Assembly: GCA_037127255.1 (NCBI GenBank)
Contig: JBANSL010000005.1
Coordinates: 82,775,160 to 82,839,159 of the forward strand
Length of the DNA: 64,000 nt
DNA from: Persicaria tinctoria
Taxonomy: Eukaryota; Streptophyta; Magnoliopsida; Caryophyllales; Polygonaceae
Direction of reading: 5' to 3'
The position numbers were made by a program, and so were the translations under genes. Below the pieces are notes generated by a model. It saw only the letters and a list, made by a program, of their open reading frames with translations. It did not search any database and was not told where the DNA came from. Shown piece by piece: positions 44,918 through 55,594 of this stretch (position 1 is its first letter; every line of letters starts with the position of its first letter).

Positions 44918-45268
44918 TGTAAAGATCTAGCACATATACTAGATCAGATCTCACAAATGAAACCAAAATCAATCAAACAGTGTTGATCATCAAGGGATAA
45001 AGTGAGCGGCCGATTTAGGGTTGCTAAGCTGCATTCATTCTCTCTTATTCCAAGATAACAGAAAGCATAATGCTTATATAGTCCGAATCAAAAGAGGTAA
45101 GGCCCTCACAGGGGAAAAGATGGGAGAATGCAGCTAAGACATCTAATGCAAGGAAGAAGACAAAACAGTACTAAATGCAGTAATGAAATGTAGCTGAAAT
45201 GAAATGCAAATGATGCAATGTGTAACAGAATTGTGAGGTTGGCATCTTGGCATGTGTGGTATACGTCA
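44918..45268 (-). repeat. 3' LTR of the copia element
   Basis: 351 bp, ~98% identical to 47234-47584 by eye. Confidence 0.9.
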
Positions 45269-45279
45269 ATATCCCCCCT

Positions 45280-47185
45280 TCAAGTTGGATCCGATGAGCA
45301 ATCAGAGAGACCCAACTTGGATATGAACACTCTGAATTGTTCTTCACCAAGTGGCTTTGTCAAGATATCAGCAATCTGCATCTTAGTCCTCACATGAGGT
45401 GTAACAATGAATCCCTCTAGGACCTTCTCACGAATGAAGTGGCAATCCACCTTGATGTGCTTTGTTCGCTCATGGAACACAGGATTTGCAGCAATATGAA
45501 TTGCTGCTCTATTATCACAATGCAATGGAACAGGGGTGTTAGGACTTATTGCTAGATCACTAAGGATCCCAACAATCCATACTAATTCACTGGCAGTCTT
45601 AGACATACTTCGATACTCAGCCTCTGCAGATGACTTGGATACTGTAGGCTGCTTCTTTGTCTTTCATGAGATCAATGAATTGCCAAAGAACACACAATAT
45701 CCAGTTAGGGACCTAGCACTGTATGCACATGCTGCCCAATCAACATCACAGTATCCAGTAAGCTCACATGAATCCTCCCCTTTGAAGTTTAAACCCAATG
45801 CTAGAGTACCAACAAGGTACCTTACAACATGTAATGCTGCTGCCATGTGAGGCTCTCTTGGAGAGCTCATGAACTGACTCAAATGCTGGATAGCATATGA
45901 CAGATCTGGCCTAGTCAAATTGAGGAATAACAATCTCCCTATGAGCCTTCCGTACCTCTCTGGATCCTGCAAATGAATCCCTTCATCATGTGTTAACTTC
46001 ATGCCTCTGGGCATGGGAAAACCACTAGGTTTGCAGCCTGTCATGCCACAATCCTCTATAATATCTAGAATGTACTTCCTTTGGTGCAATGAGGTAGATT
46101 CAGAGGACCTGATCACTTCCAAACCCAAGAAATATCTAGCTAGTCCGAGGTCCTTAATAGTATAAGCCTTGTTCAAAGATCTCTTGACTGATCTTATCTC
46201 TTCTGCATCATCACCAGTTATAAGCAAATCATCTACATACACCAGTGCTATCACTTGACCCTTTGGAGCATCTTTGATGAAGAGAGAATAGTCATGCTTG
46301 GATTGTTTAAAACCCAAAGCAACCATGAACTGTATAAGTTCATTATTCCACTGTCTGGATGCCTGTTTGAGTCCATACAAGGACCTATTCAGCTTACATA
46401 CTTCCCCTGGTCTTGCTGCAACCAAAGCACTGGAATCTTGAATGCTTTGAGAGTTCCCATTGCCACCCCTCTGACTCTCAACTTGGGAAACCAAATAGAA
46501 GGCACGGTTCAGATTTGGCATAGGATCAGTGGACAAAATCTGGCTCCTAACCCCCTCATAATATTCATTCAGACCCATCAAAAACTGCATGAGATGATTC
46601 CTCATCTCAATTTCACTGATCTTTTTCTGCAGATTACAAGTACAATTAGAAATCCCTCCACACACTGACAGGGATACTCTCTAGCACCTGCAACTGATCC
46701 CAAACTTGCTTAAGTTTGTTAAAATAATCTGCAACAGATAGCCCTTCCTGCATCACAGTGCTCAATTTCTTTTTCAATTGATAAATAAGTGGACCATTAG
46801 ACTATCCATACCTCTCTGCTACCTCATCCCACAATTGTTTGGCAGACTCAGCATAAATACTACTTTCCTTAATGGAACTAGACATGGAATTAAGCAACCA
46901 ACACCTCACCATAAAATCGGCCCTCATCCACTTATGTGTGTCAATCACATTTGTTGGTGGTGGTTTGACACACGATCCATCAATAAAACCAAGCTTGTTC
47001 TTGGCTCCTAAAGCCATCATCACCCCTCTCATCTAGAGCAAATAATTCAACCCATTGAACACAGTCGTCACAAGCTGTGAACCTGGATGATCAGAATTAG
47101 CTAAAAACAATGGATCAGCAAAGTTACCTTGTGCATCCATGATCAGTTGGTTGTTCGTCTGATTGTTCACAACTTCATCTCCCAT
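45280..47185 (-). pseudogene. Copia gag-pol with large internal deletion
   Basis: The gag start at 47185 (MGDEVVNN) is followed by LGAKNKLGFIDGSC and MVRCWLLNS, with stops near 47035 and 46802. Gag continues to LVSQVESQRGGNG and is joined almost directly to the second half of RT at KLNRSLYGLKQAS. Zinc knuckle, protease, integrase and the first part of RT are missing. RT keeps YVDDLLITG. RNase H (TGYCDVDWAACAY) is followed by a frameshift near 45664, after which the frame continues to NPVFHERTKHIKVDCHFIRE and IADILTKPLGEEQF, ending just before the polypurine tract. It cannot move without helper proteins. Confidence 0.9.
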
Positions 47186-47233
47186 CGTCAAAAGCTCTTC
47201 CGAGGATCAGAAATCCTTACAGCTCTGATACCA

Positions 47234-47584
47234 TGTAAAGATCTAGCACAGATACTAGATCAGATCTCACAAATGAAACCAAAATCAATCAAACAGTGTT
47301 GATCATCAAGGGATGAAGTGAGCGGCCGATTTAGGGTTGCGAAGCTGCATTCATTCTCTCTTATTCCAAGATAACAGAAAGCATAATGCTTATATAGTCC
47401 GAATCAAAAGAGGTAAGGCCCTCACAGGGGCAAAGATGGGAGAATGCAGCTAAGACAGCTAATGCAAGGAAGAAGACAAAACAGTACTAAATGCAGTAAT
47501 GAAAAGTAGCTGAAATGAAATGCAAATGATGCAATGTGTAACAGAATTGTGAGGTTGGCATCTTGGCATGTGTTGTATACGTCA
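47234..47584 (-). repeat. 5' LTR of the copia element
   Basis: 351 bp; ends TCTTTACA next to the primer-binding site. Confidence 0.9.
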
Positions 47585-47764
47585 ATACAACTGATGGAAA
47601 ACTGTCCAAATTAACTTACACCCTTAAACATTGACACTTGAAATGCAAAACTACCCACTACTTTGCCCACTAACACGACTCTAAACTGCAACATAACTGA
47701 ATACAGAAAACCAACTGCAAATATATGTAATGTGTATAACTTTGAATTCAAGCTAGCTACTACT

Positions 47765-47999
47765 TGTTAGAGATGTGAATGAGACCAAAAGTGTCCCACA
47801 TCGGAAAGTTGAACATATCAAGCTCTAGTATATGAGGCGGTGGGCTACTCCTTCTATTGCTAATTGGTTTTAGAATGGAACTTCACTCGGCTTGTGTGCT
47901 AGGCTACTAGTGCATGTGCGCCCGTGCACACGACCCCCAGTCATCGGTCCGAGTCGGACTTTGATCTTTAGCTTAGGAAATTCAAGTTATATTCTAACA
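47765..47999. mobile_element. Solo LTR-like sequence, 235 bp
   Basis: Ends TGTTAGAG and TTCTAACA form an inverted TG...CA terminus, and GTCCCACATCGG near 47794 is a phrase common in plant LTRs. The flanking five bases (CTACT/TAGAA) do not match, so the target duplication is lost or the ends are slightly off. Confidence 0.6.
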
Positions 48000-48179
48000 T
48001 AGAACAGTTTTCTTCCTTGCTATAACATACGGAGTATTACTTTACTTTCTACTCTACGTCTGAATTTCAAAGTCCTTAAAAAAAAGAAAGAAAAAAGAAG
48101 AATTCCAATGTCAAATTTAGTGGACAATTATATAAAATTAATCCGTAATTAAGAGTAGGTAAACCGTATGTGAGTATTA

Positions 48180-48217
48180 GGGAACCATGTTTTTGAAGTA
48201 TAAAACAGTACCCACAG
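48180..48217 (+). promoter_or_regulatory. Conserved GRP upstream box, copy 6
   Basis: GGGAACCATG, TTTTTGAAGTAT, AAAACAGTACCCACAG. 60 bp upstream of the TATA box. Confidence 0.62.
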
Positions 48218-48277
48218 TTATCAATTAAGCAATTCAAAAGAAGAACAACACCTCTAATCGATCCACTGATACTTCCC

Positions 48278-48285
48278 TATATAAA
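48278..48285 (+). promoter_or_regulatory. TATA box of GRP6
   Basis: CCCTATATAAAGGGG, 75 nt upstream of the ATG. Leader ATACATCACAACTTC at 48311-48325. Confidence 0.8.
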
Positions 48286-48352
48286 GGGGTAAGTTAAGTT
48301 GTATCGAATCAATATACATCACAACTTCAATTCAGTTCTCCTTTGACTACTA

Positions 48353-48919
48353 ATGGCCAAACACCCTAAGATTATAGGGTTTGCAATGTCCGCATTGCTC
48401 CTTCTGGAGCTTTGCACTGCAGCCAGACTGCCCTTAAGTTACGGAGGTGGGGGTGGTGAAGGAGGAGGGGGTGGCGGCGGTGGTGGACATAATGGGTATG
48501 GCTCTGGCTATGGGTCCGGTTATGGAAAAGGAGGTGGAAGTGGTCTAGGTGGAGGCATGGGCGGTGGTGGAGGATCCGGTGGAGGTGGCGGAGGTGGTCG
48601 AGGTGGGTCAGGCTATGGTAGTGGATATGGTTCAGGGTCAGGGTACGGAAGTGGTCGTGGTGCTGGTGGTGTCGGAAGTGGTGGTGGCGGAGGTGGCGGA
48701 GGTGGTGGTGGTGGAGGCGGTGGATCACATGGTGGCTATGGATATGGAAGTGGTTACGGGTATGGATCAGGATACGGAAGTGGTAGTCATGGGACTGGCG
48801 GAGGTGGAGGGGGTGGTGGAGGCGGCGGTGGTGGGGGCGGTGGCGGGTCTGGTTCAGGAAGTGGCTATGGCTATGGTTCAGGCTATGGTTATGGAGGCGG
48901 AAGAGGTGGAAGCCCATAA
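48353..48919 (+). CDS. GRP6: secreted glycine-rich protein, 188 aa
   Basis: Plus-strand family member. Signal peptide 1-24 (MAKHPKIIG, ending CTAA), RLPLSYGGGGGEGG, then GHNGYGSGYGSGYGKGGGSGLGGGMGG. Gly runs of up to 17 residues alternate with YGSGYG and GYGYGSGYGYG modules; it ends GGRGGSP. The (G)GEGG and GMGGGGGSG blocks place it with GRP4, 5, 7 and 8. Promoter and 3' hairpin are well preserved. Probable extracellular or wall-associated structural role by composition. Confidence 0.92.
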   Translation: MAKHPKIIGFAMSALLLLELCTAARLPLSYGGGGGEGGGGGGGGGHNGYGSGYGSGYGKGGGSGLGGGMGGGGGSGGGGGGGRGGSGYGSGYGSGSGYGSGRGAGGVGSGGGGGGGGGGGGGGGSHGGYGYGSGYGYGSGYGSGSHGTGGGGGGGGGGGGGGGGGSGSGSGYGYGSGYGYGGGRGGSP

Positions 48920-48995
48920 CTCTTTAATACTACCTAGCTTTAGCAAAGTTATATATGAAGCTAATTATAATAATAAAAAAGATTTCATAATAAAT

Positions 48996-49061
48996 TGCAT
49001 CAAACTATGTATATGTTCACTCATTGGACTTGCAACGTACTATGAGTGAATTCTTGTTGCA
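48996..49061 (+). promoter_or_regulatory. 3'UTR inverted repeat of GRP6
   Basis: Outer arms TGCATCAA and TTGTTGCA (one mismatch), inner arms TTCACTCAT and ATGAGTGAA (9 of 9), loop of 17 nt containing TTGCAACGTAC. Starts 77 nt after the stop codon. Confidence 0.58.
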
Positions 49062-49335
49062 TATTTGTATGCACATATATGTCATATTTGATGGTTATAT
49101 ATTTCCCTTTATGGTATGATAAAAAAAGTTCTCTCTGAAAGAACAAAGTTGTCCAGTGATGGGCTAATCGCTATATGTTTGGTGTGCTTTCTAGGAAGAC
49201 CATGATAAAAGGCAGTTATTAAATAGTTCATTATGCATGGAAAGTATTCATAAAAAATGTGGAAATATTTTATGAAAGATATTTGGTTAGAGATAATTAA
49301 AGGAAGGTTTTATGTTGGTTGATTTATATGGAAAT

Positions 49336-50475
49336 TGATGCGGATCAAGATGGTCTTCTGTGAGTCAAACAATGATTTTGATCCAGGAGAGCTCTCAAGA
49401 ACGATTCGAGGGTCATTGATAGCAAAGAGTGTCTTCCTCAAAAGGAGGAAGAAGGCTCCACCATGAAACAAGGTTCAAAGGAGCAAGGTGATCTAATGTT
49501 CAAGTTTGAGTTCGTTCTTAATGGGTTGACAGCATATCGACGTTTCAGTAAAATGGGTCGTTCGGAGTTCATATTTATCGGATGAGGTCATACCATACCT
49601 TGTTGGAACGAGGACGAAAAGATCTACAACTTTTCTGTTGAACGTTTCTCCAGAATCGACCTCGAGAAAGGACGAAATTCATCATCTTTACAGTTGTCAC
49701 TGTTTGGACGAATTTCCACATATTTATTTAGTTAATTTAGATTTTTAATTAATTAGATATATTTATTTTATGCAATTAGGAAATAATAAGGTGGAAGGAA
49801 AATATCTCATCTAGGTAATTCCTTCTCCACCAAGTTGTTAATTTTCTATCCTTAGTTAGTTTTACTTATCTTGGGAAAGATTTACATATCTTTAGATTAT
49901 TTGATTTATCTTTAATTACCAAAACTCTATCTTTTGCACAAGATAGAATTGGTATGTCTCTATTTAAACTCTTGTATTTCATTCAATAAAATTATATTGG
50001 AATTATAAATGAGGAACCCTTTTAAGGATTAAAAGGTTCCCTCGATTCCCAATCCAAAAGCCTTCGCAATCAATTTATGTTCTTGCTCATCCGATACCAA
50101 ACAAAGATCACACAATCCCAAACCACGCACATAGGAGAAACCCATCCTGAGAAACCGTCGCTGGATCAGAGAAGCTGTCGCTGAGTCTGCCCAGAACCGT
50201 CGCCACTGTCCGGGCCGCCCCGCGTCTTCCTTAGCCGCCCCGCAGCCATCCCAGCGCCGTCGCTGCTGCATTGCTTCTGTCGCTGTTTCGCTGTTGCCTT
50301 TTACTTAGTTTTTATTTGTTTGTTTTCCTTTCTTTCACAATAGTTTCAAGTCCTTATTGTAATTAATTGTATACATCGAGAATAGCAAAGATAATTGCAA
50401 GATCGGGCCATCAAACAGTTTGGTGTTCTTGATTCCGAGCCCACAGGCGAAGGATCGGGGATTCCAAACGTATCA
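49336..50475 (+). mobile_element. Solo LTR (family A), 1,140 bp
   Basis: Starts TGATGCGGATCAAG, ends ACGTATCA, with the 5-bp target duplication GAAAT at 49331-49335 and 50476-50480. TCTATTTAAACTCTTG is the TATA-like signal, as in the copy at 18558. Ends, TATA region and the early AAGAAGGCTCCACC phrase relate the two. A GC-rich CGTCGC-repeat part lies at 50155-50290. No coding function. Confidence 0.85.
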
Positions 50476-50480
50476 GAAAT

Positions 50481-53103
50481 GGTGCTCTCCTTTATAATGA
50501 AAACAAAGAATTTTGAGTCAAATAAGCGATGAATAATACTCTAGAAGGGGATGAATAGAGTAGGCACGTTTTTCGTAATACAAAAACCTTTTCACAGTTC
50601 TTCAAAACAGTTTGTCAAGACTTTAATATGACTATCAAAACTTGATAAAGTGAAAACTGAGAGAGTAAATAAATGCGGAATAAATAAATAACCGAACACA
50701 CGAATTGTTAACGAGGTTTGACAAGAACTTGGCATACGTCCCTGCCTAAGGTTATCCAGCCCGTATGATTTAAATGCTCCTTATTTCACTTCCTCAGAGC
50801 CCTAGAATATCCTAGAAGAACTTCTCTTCTTCTATACAAAACATCACCGCTTCTATTCTAACAACCCAACCTTAAAAGTGAAATAAAAGCTTCACCACAC
50901 ACCGAGGTGTGTTTTGTTCGAGTATGGAATACTCCTAGACAAACAAATGACTTGTACAATTCGCTCAAGTGTTTCCCTCAACTTTAAAAAATAGACTAGC
51001 TAATTAAGATCGATCTATGAGAACTTTGAGAGATAAACTTTGATGAAGAATGCCATGAAGTCTTTGATCGCTCTTGACATGTAGTGCAGTGTTGTGTGTT
51101 TATCATCTTCTTGCATTCCTCTATATATAGTCGTTCCCATCTTCATAGAGGTCAATAAGAGCCGTTTGAATTTGAATTGCTCCAAATCTTTTCTTTCCAT
51201 ATTACCAATCCGCAATATTCACCATATCTTTATTTTAGCCAACCAAGCATGTCTCTAGAAGATTCGATTGGAGTGATTTGTTTTGGAGCCAATATCTTCA
51301 AGTCCTTAAATAGGTTGGAGCACAATCCTGAGAAATACTCTCAATATCCAAGCTTTCTATAAAAACAAGTTAGGAAAGGCGTGCACACACACATATATAT
51401 ATAATCAATCTGATTAGATAAACCTTAAGACCTTTAAGGCCCAATATGGAGGCCCATATACGTAAACGAATATGGCCCAAGCAATTGGCCTTATAACATT
51501 TCTTGCACTCACACAAACAATCATATAAACCATAATATAAAATGTACCATATCAAATATTTTGGTCTTGGTTTCAAGATTTTGATATTAGGTCGATTCTT
51601 TTTGTCTTTCATTATCCTTAAGTATTGAGTTGCAGGTTAGCAACTCAAGATCTTACCATCAAGCCTTCAAAAAGCAAAGAGCTAGAAGACAAAGATCGAA
51701 GTCATTCGTGTATTGCTTGAGAGACTTTTGTCCTCGAGGGACAAAATCGGCGTACGACGTGATGTGTGATTTGTTTTATGCTTTTATCTTAATTTATTCT
51801 TAATTCGTGTGTTTGTCATTGGTTGTATGAATGGGTTTATCTTGGGATTTTATTAGAACGGTACAGACAGTAGACTACTACGATGTTACTAGAGTCTTAG
51901 ATGACTTTATACTCCCTCCGTAAATAAATGTTGTTTGTAATTTAAGGCTTTCCACAGTAAATCTTGTGTTTAGCATTTGTAGTACGGTTCGGTGCTTTAT
52001 TCTGCACAAATTATCTAGTAGCTAGCTCCAACACAAACCTCTTACCAAGTTCTAACAAAAACAAACCTAATACAATTTTCGTTTTCACAGGCTCGACCCG
52101 AATTTTTCAAAACGATCTCAACAATTTTGATATAAAATGTAGGGCGGTTATTCGAGACGAGTATTGCTTGTTCATATTCAGCTCATTTAGAAAATGAACA
52201 AGCTCGAGCCGAGCCTAAATTTTGACTCGACCTTAAAAATTTGCTCAACTTAAAGGAAATTTTAGAAATTATATACAATTCGAGCTTAATTCGAACGAGC
52301 CGAGCTTTGAACTGAATTTAAAAACGTGCTCATACTTGGTTTGTTTAGAAAATGAGCAATCTCGAGCCGAATTTTTATTAAACGAGTACGAGTTGAATTC
52401 GAGCTACTCGTGTTCATATATAACACCCCAATACAATCATCGATGGATTGAACAATAATATTTTTTTTTCACTCTCTAAAAACCACAAGCAATCATCATA
52501 GTTCTATCCAATGGTCAAGAAAAACACGAATAGACAACTAGGATTTAGGATATATGTAATTAATTGAAGTCATGCTACGTACTATCGAATAATAATTTGC
52601 TTTATTTGTACCCCATTTTTACATTTCCCAAAAGTGTTGATCATAAATGATTAATATTGTGAGAATCCGAGAATCCCGAGCCGGGTCGTATCAAATCGGG
52701 AGTCGTATCGGGTTTATTTTTATTTTTGTTTATAAGGTCGGGATCCACCACTTTACACAAAAGCTTAAACCAATGTGTAAGGGCTTCTCCCAACCTTATA
52801 TTTTGGTTTCTGTTATACCACCCACAATCAATGTGTGGGATGGCTATTTATCCCAACAAATATAATAGACAACTAGGATTTAGGATATATATATATGTAA
52901 TTGAAGTCATGCTACGTACTATGGAATTGAGGTACGTACGTACGTACCTCTCCAAATTCATGTAATTAATTAATTGGTTTCCTTGCTAATTACTTTTATT
53001 GTCCGTCTGAATTTCAAAGTCTTTCTTCACAAAAAAAGGAATTCCAAAGTCAAATTTAGTGGATAATTAAAGTATAAATTAGTTAAAGTCTATGTGAGTA
53101 TTA
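50481..53103. other. Gene-free spacer with LTR-like DNA before GRP7
   Basis: About 50540-51740 resembles a minus-strand copia LTR: CTATTCATCCCCTTCTAGA near 50541-50559 as its end and CTATATATAGAGG near 51120 as its TATA. Borders are not proven. 51960-52420 carries degenerate CTCGAGCCGAGC repeats. A ~58-bp unit (GACAACTAGGATTTAGGATA...) occurs at about 52533 and 52868, flanking ~275 bp that end ATCCCAACAAAT, possibly another LTR remnant. 52970-53103 is distal GRP7 upstream DNA shared with GRP6. Confidence 0.4.
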
Positions 53104-53141
53104 GGGAACCAAGTTTTTGAAGTATAAAACAGTACCCATAG
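53104..53141 (+). promoter_or_regulatory. Conserved GRP upstream box, copy 7
   Basis: GGGAACCAAG, TTTTTGAAGTAT, AAAACAGTACCCATAG. 61 bp upstream of the TATA box. This copy is closest to the consensus. Confidence 0.62.
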
Positions 53142-53202
53142 TTATCAAGCAATTCGATCAAAAGAGGAAAACCATTGATGGATCTACGTACGGATACTTC
53201 CC

Positions 53203-53210
53203 TATATAAA
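53203..53210 (+). promoter_or_regulatory. TATA box of GRP7
   Basis: CCCTATATAAAGGGG, 82 nt upstream of the ATG, followed by leader ATACATCACAACTTATT. Confidence 0.8.
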
Positions 53211-53284
53211 GGGGTAAGTTGAATCAAATCAATATACATCACAACTTATTAATTCGGTTCTTGGTTACTTGTTGAATACAATTA

Positions 53285-53965
53285 ATGGCCAAACACCCTA
53301 AAATCATAGGGTTCGCATTGTCCGCATTGCTCCTTCTGGAGCTTTGTGCTGCAGCCAGACTGCCCTTAAGTTATGGAGGTGGGGGCGGTGAAGGAGGAGG
53401 AGGTGGCGGCGGTGGTGGACGTAATGGGTATGGCTCTGGTTATGGGTCCGGTTATGGAAAAGGAGGTGGAAGTGGTGTAGGTGGAGGCATGGGTGGTGGT
53501 GGAGGATCCGGTGGAGGTGGAGGAGGTGGTCGAGGTGGGTCAGGCTATGGTAGTGGATATGGTTCAGGGTCAGGGTATGGAAGTGGTCGTGGTGTTGGTG
53601 GAGTCGGAAGTGGTGGTGGTGGAGGTGGCGGGGGCGGTGGAGGCGGGCATGGTGGATCAGGGTATGGAAGTGGTTATGGATCAGGCTACGGAAGCGGTCA
53701 GGGTACTGGAGGAGCCAGGACTGGTAGCGGAGGAGGTGGCGGGGGAGGAGGTGGTGGAGGTGGAAGTGGAAGTGGACGAGGTGGGTATGGATCCGGCTAT
53801 GGAAGTGGTTATGGTTCGGGCTCAGGATACGGAAGTGGTGGTCGTGGCTCCGGAGGTGGTGGAGGTGGCGGTGGTGGTGGTGGTGGCGGCGGCAGCGGGT
53901 CTGGTTCAGGAAGTGGTTATGGCTATAGTTCAGGCTATGGAGGTGGAAGAGGTGAACACCCTTAA
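53285..53965 (+). CDS. GRP7: secreted glycine-rich protein, 226 aa
   Basis: Signal peptide 1-24 (MAKHPKIIG, ending CAAA), RLPLSYGGGGGEGG. It tracks GRP6 closely through the GMGGGGGSG and SGYGSGYGSGSGYGSGRG blocks, then has extra modules, including QGTGGARTGSGG and SGSGRGGYGSGYGSG. The C-terminus is GGRGEHP rather than RGGSP. The last eight bases of the coding sequence, including the stop, are the first bases of a perfect 1,637-bp tandem repeat. Confidence 0.92.
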   Translation: MAKHPKIIGFALSALLLLELCAAARLPLSYGGGGGEGGGGGGGGGRNGYGSGYGSGYGKGGGSGVGGGMGGGGGSGGGGGGGRGGSGYGSGYGSGSGYGSGRGVGGVGSGGGGGGGGGGGGHGGSGYGSGYGSGYGSGQGTGGARTGSGGGGGGGGGGGGSGSGRGGYGSGYGSGYGSGSGYGSGGRGSGGGGGGGGGGGGGGSGSGSGSGYGYSSGYGGGRGEHP

Positions 53966-54029
53966 GCGTACTATCGAACTAGTTCTGAAGCTATTAATAA
54001 TAATATCGATCAAATGTATCTTAATAAAT

Positions 54030-54102
54030 TGCACCAAACTAGTTAATGTCCTCTCATTGTACCTACAACGTACTATGAGTGAATCCTAGCTAGCTTGTTG
54101 CA
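54030..54102 (+). promoter_or_regulatory. 3'UTR inverted repeat of GRP7 (degraded)
   Basis: Outer arms TGCACCAA and TTGTTGCA (one mismatch); inner pairing reduced to CTCAT/ATGAG. Repeated at 55667-55739 by the tandem duplication. Confidence 0.42.
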
Positions 54103-55222
54103 TATTTGTAAGCACAAATGTAAACAAATTAATCACATATATATTAAATAAAGAGTTGTTTTAGTTAGTAAAGCTTAATGATAAAAATAATGATATAAAG
54201 TGGTGAATAATAAGAGATTTACATCATGACCTAATGACAATTGGGTCTATGAGCATATATTACATCTAATAGTGTGGTGGTGTTGAGCATCACAAGTGCA
54301 ACAGTTTGAGAATGTTGTTTGTGTTGTTTTTGCACCACCGCGCGCTTCGTATTCCTTTTTAATTAGTAGGTTTTGTTTTTGGATTAGTTTATAGGCCAGA
54401 GATCCAGTAAGCTTGTTTCTCTAGTCTTTTTGAATCATCTGTTCATATTCTGGGTTAGAGGTTCAAGCGATCTCAAAACAGAAAGGGCCTCCATTTTTTT
54501 AAATCATTTTTTCTACCAATTTGCACTTTTGTGGGACAATGATCTAATGAAATGAAAGGATGTTGTTGAACGTATAAATTTTAGAACGAGCGATCAAAAC
54601 ATCCTGATGAACCAGTACACGACCTAGACGTTCGTACGTGTTGCAGTTGCAGTATTATTCTTTTGCTAGGTAAAGGATATATGATCCTTGAAACGAAATC
54701 GTGTGAAGGTTTATATAATTCCTCTTTGATAGCTTTCATCCCCGAGCTTTTCTGTGTCGTTTGATATCTTTCATTGAGATCGCCTACTTGAATAATAGGC
54801 AACATGTGAGAGTTGACCATTTTATATATATATATTATCCCAAAATATGTACTGATTTGTCACGGTCATAAGAAGCGATGTCATTGGTTCACGTGTGTAA
54901 AAGTAAATTAAAAATAGGTGACACGTGGTTTCTTACAATTAATTAGTGATACCCATCCAAATTAATTAGTAACACCCCACTCTCACTTTACACGCGCCAA
55001 ATCAAACGTTCTAATTAATTGCACGCGCCAATCAACACCACATACTAATTAATTAGAAAAACTACGGAGACATGTAAAAGTATTTACATGAACTTTTAAA
55101 AATCATTTTTTGGCATTTTCACTTGTTAAAAAAATATATATTTGGGTGTAATTTAATTTTATCTACACATAGACACCCACTTTGTAATGTTTTGTTGGAA
55201 AAAAAAATCGACAAGAAGTGGT

Positions 55223-55380
55223 TCAGACATATTATTCACAGTGGTTCAGCATTTTTATTCAGAGTGGTTCAACAATTTAATTCACAGTGGTTCAGCAATT
55301 TTATTCACAGTGGTTTATCAATTTTATTCACAGTGGTTCAACAATTTTATTCACAGTGGTTCGACAATTTTATTTACAGT
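55223..55380. repeat. 23-bp minisatellite, unit 1
   Basis: About seven units of ATTCACAGTGGTTCARCAATTTT, allowing a few changes. The translated frames across it are simple repeats, not a protein. Confidence 0.8.
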
Positions 55381-55594
55381 GAACCAATACTATTTATTTC
55401 ATGAACCACTACTCTTTAATAATTATAAAATTTTCATTCTTCTTTTATTTCCTATTAATGTTTATTTTAATTATTTATTTATTTATTGTAAAATAAAATA
55501 TTTCATGAACCAATGCTATTTATTTGATGAACCACTACTCTTTATTTGATGAACCGCTACTCTCTATTTATTTAATGAATCACTTGGTATAAAA

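Larger units (their letters stand above)
44918..47584 (-). mobile_element. Ty1/copia element with two LTRs, internally deleted
   Basis: Two 351-bp LTRs, 44918-45268 and 47234-47584, each TGACGTATAC...TCTTTACA on the minus strand, differ at about seven positions. The primer site TGGTATCAGAGC (initiator-Met tRNA type) abuts the 5' LTR at 47222-47233, and the polypurine tract AAGGGGGGAT abuts the 3' LTR near 45271-45280. The internal region is only 1,965 bp. No matching 5-bp target duplication was seen at the outer ends (CTCCA versus ATACA). Confidence 0.92.
53958..55594. repeat. Tandem duplication unit 1 (1,637 bp)
   Basis: Begins at ACCCTTAAG in the end of GRP7 and ends TTGGTATAAAA. It contains the GRP7 3'UTR, an unrecognised 79-codon minus frame (54581-54820) and a 23-bp minisatellite. 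No difference from unit 2 was seen in the stretches compared, and the frames inside translate identically. Confidence 0.9.

Noticed and set aside
54581..54820. 79-codon minus-strand frame, repeated at 56218-56457
   Set aside because: It is duplicated only because the DNA is duplicated. No signal, domain or promoter is visible, so it is not called a gene.
55223..55380. Regularly spaced repeats resembling a CRISPR array
   Set aside because: Units are contiguous 23-mers without unique spacers, in a plant nuclear genome, and part of a minisatellite.
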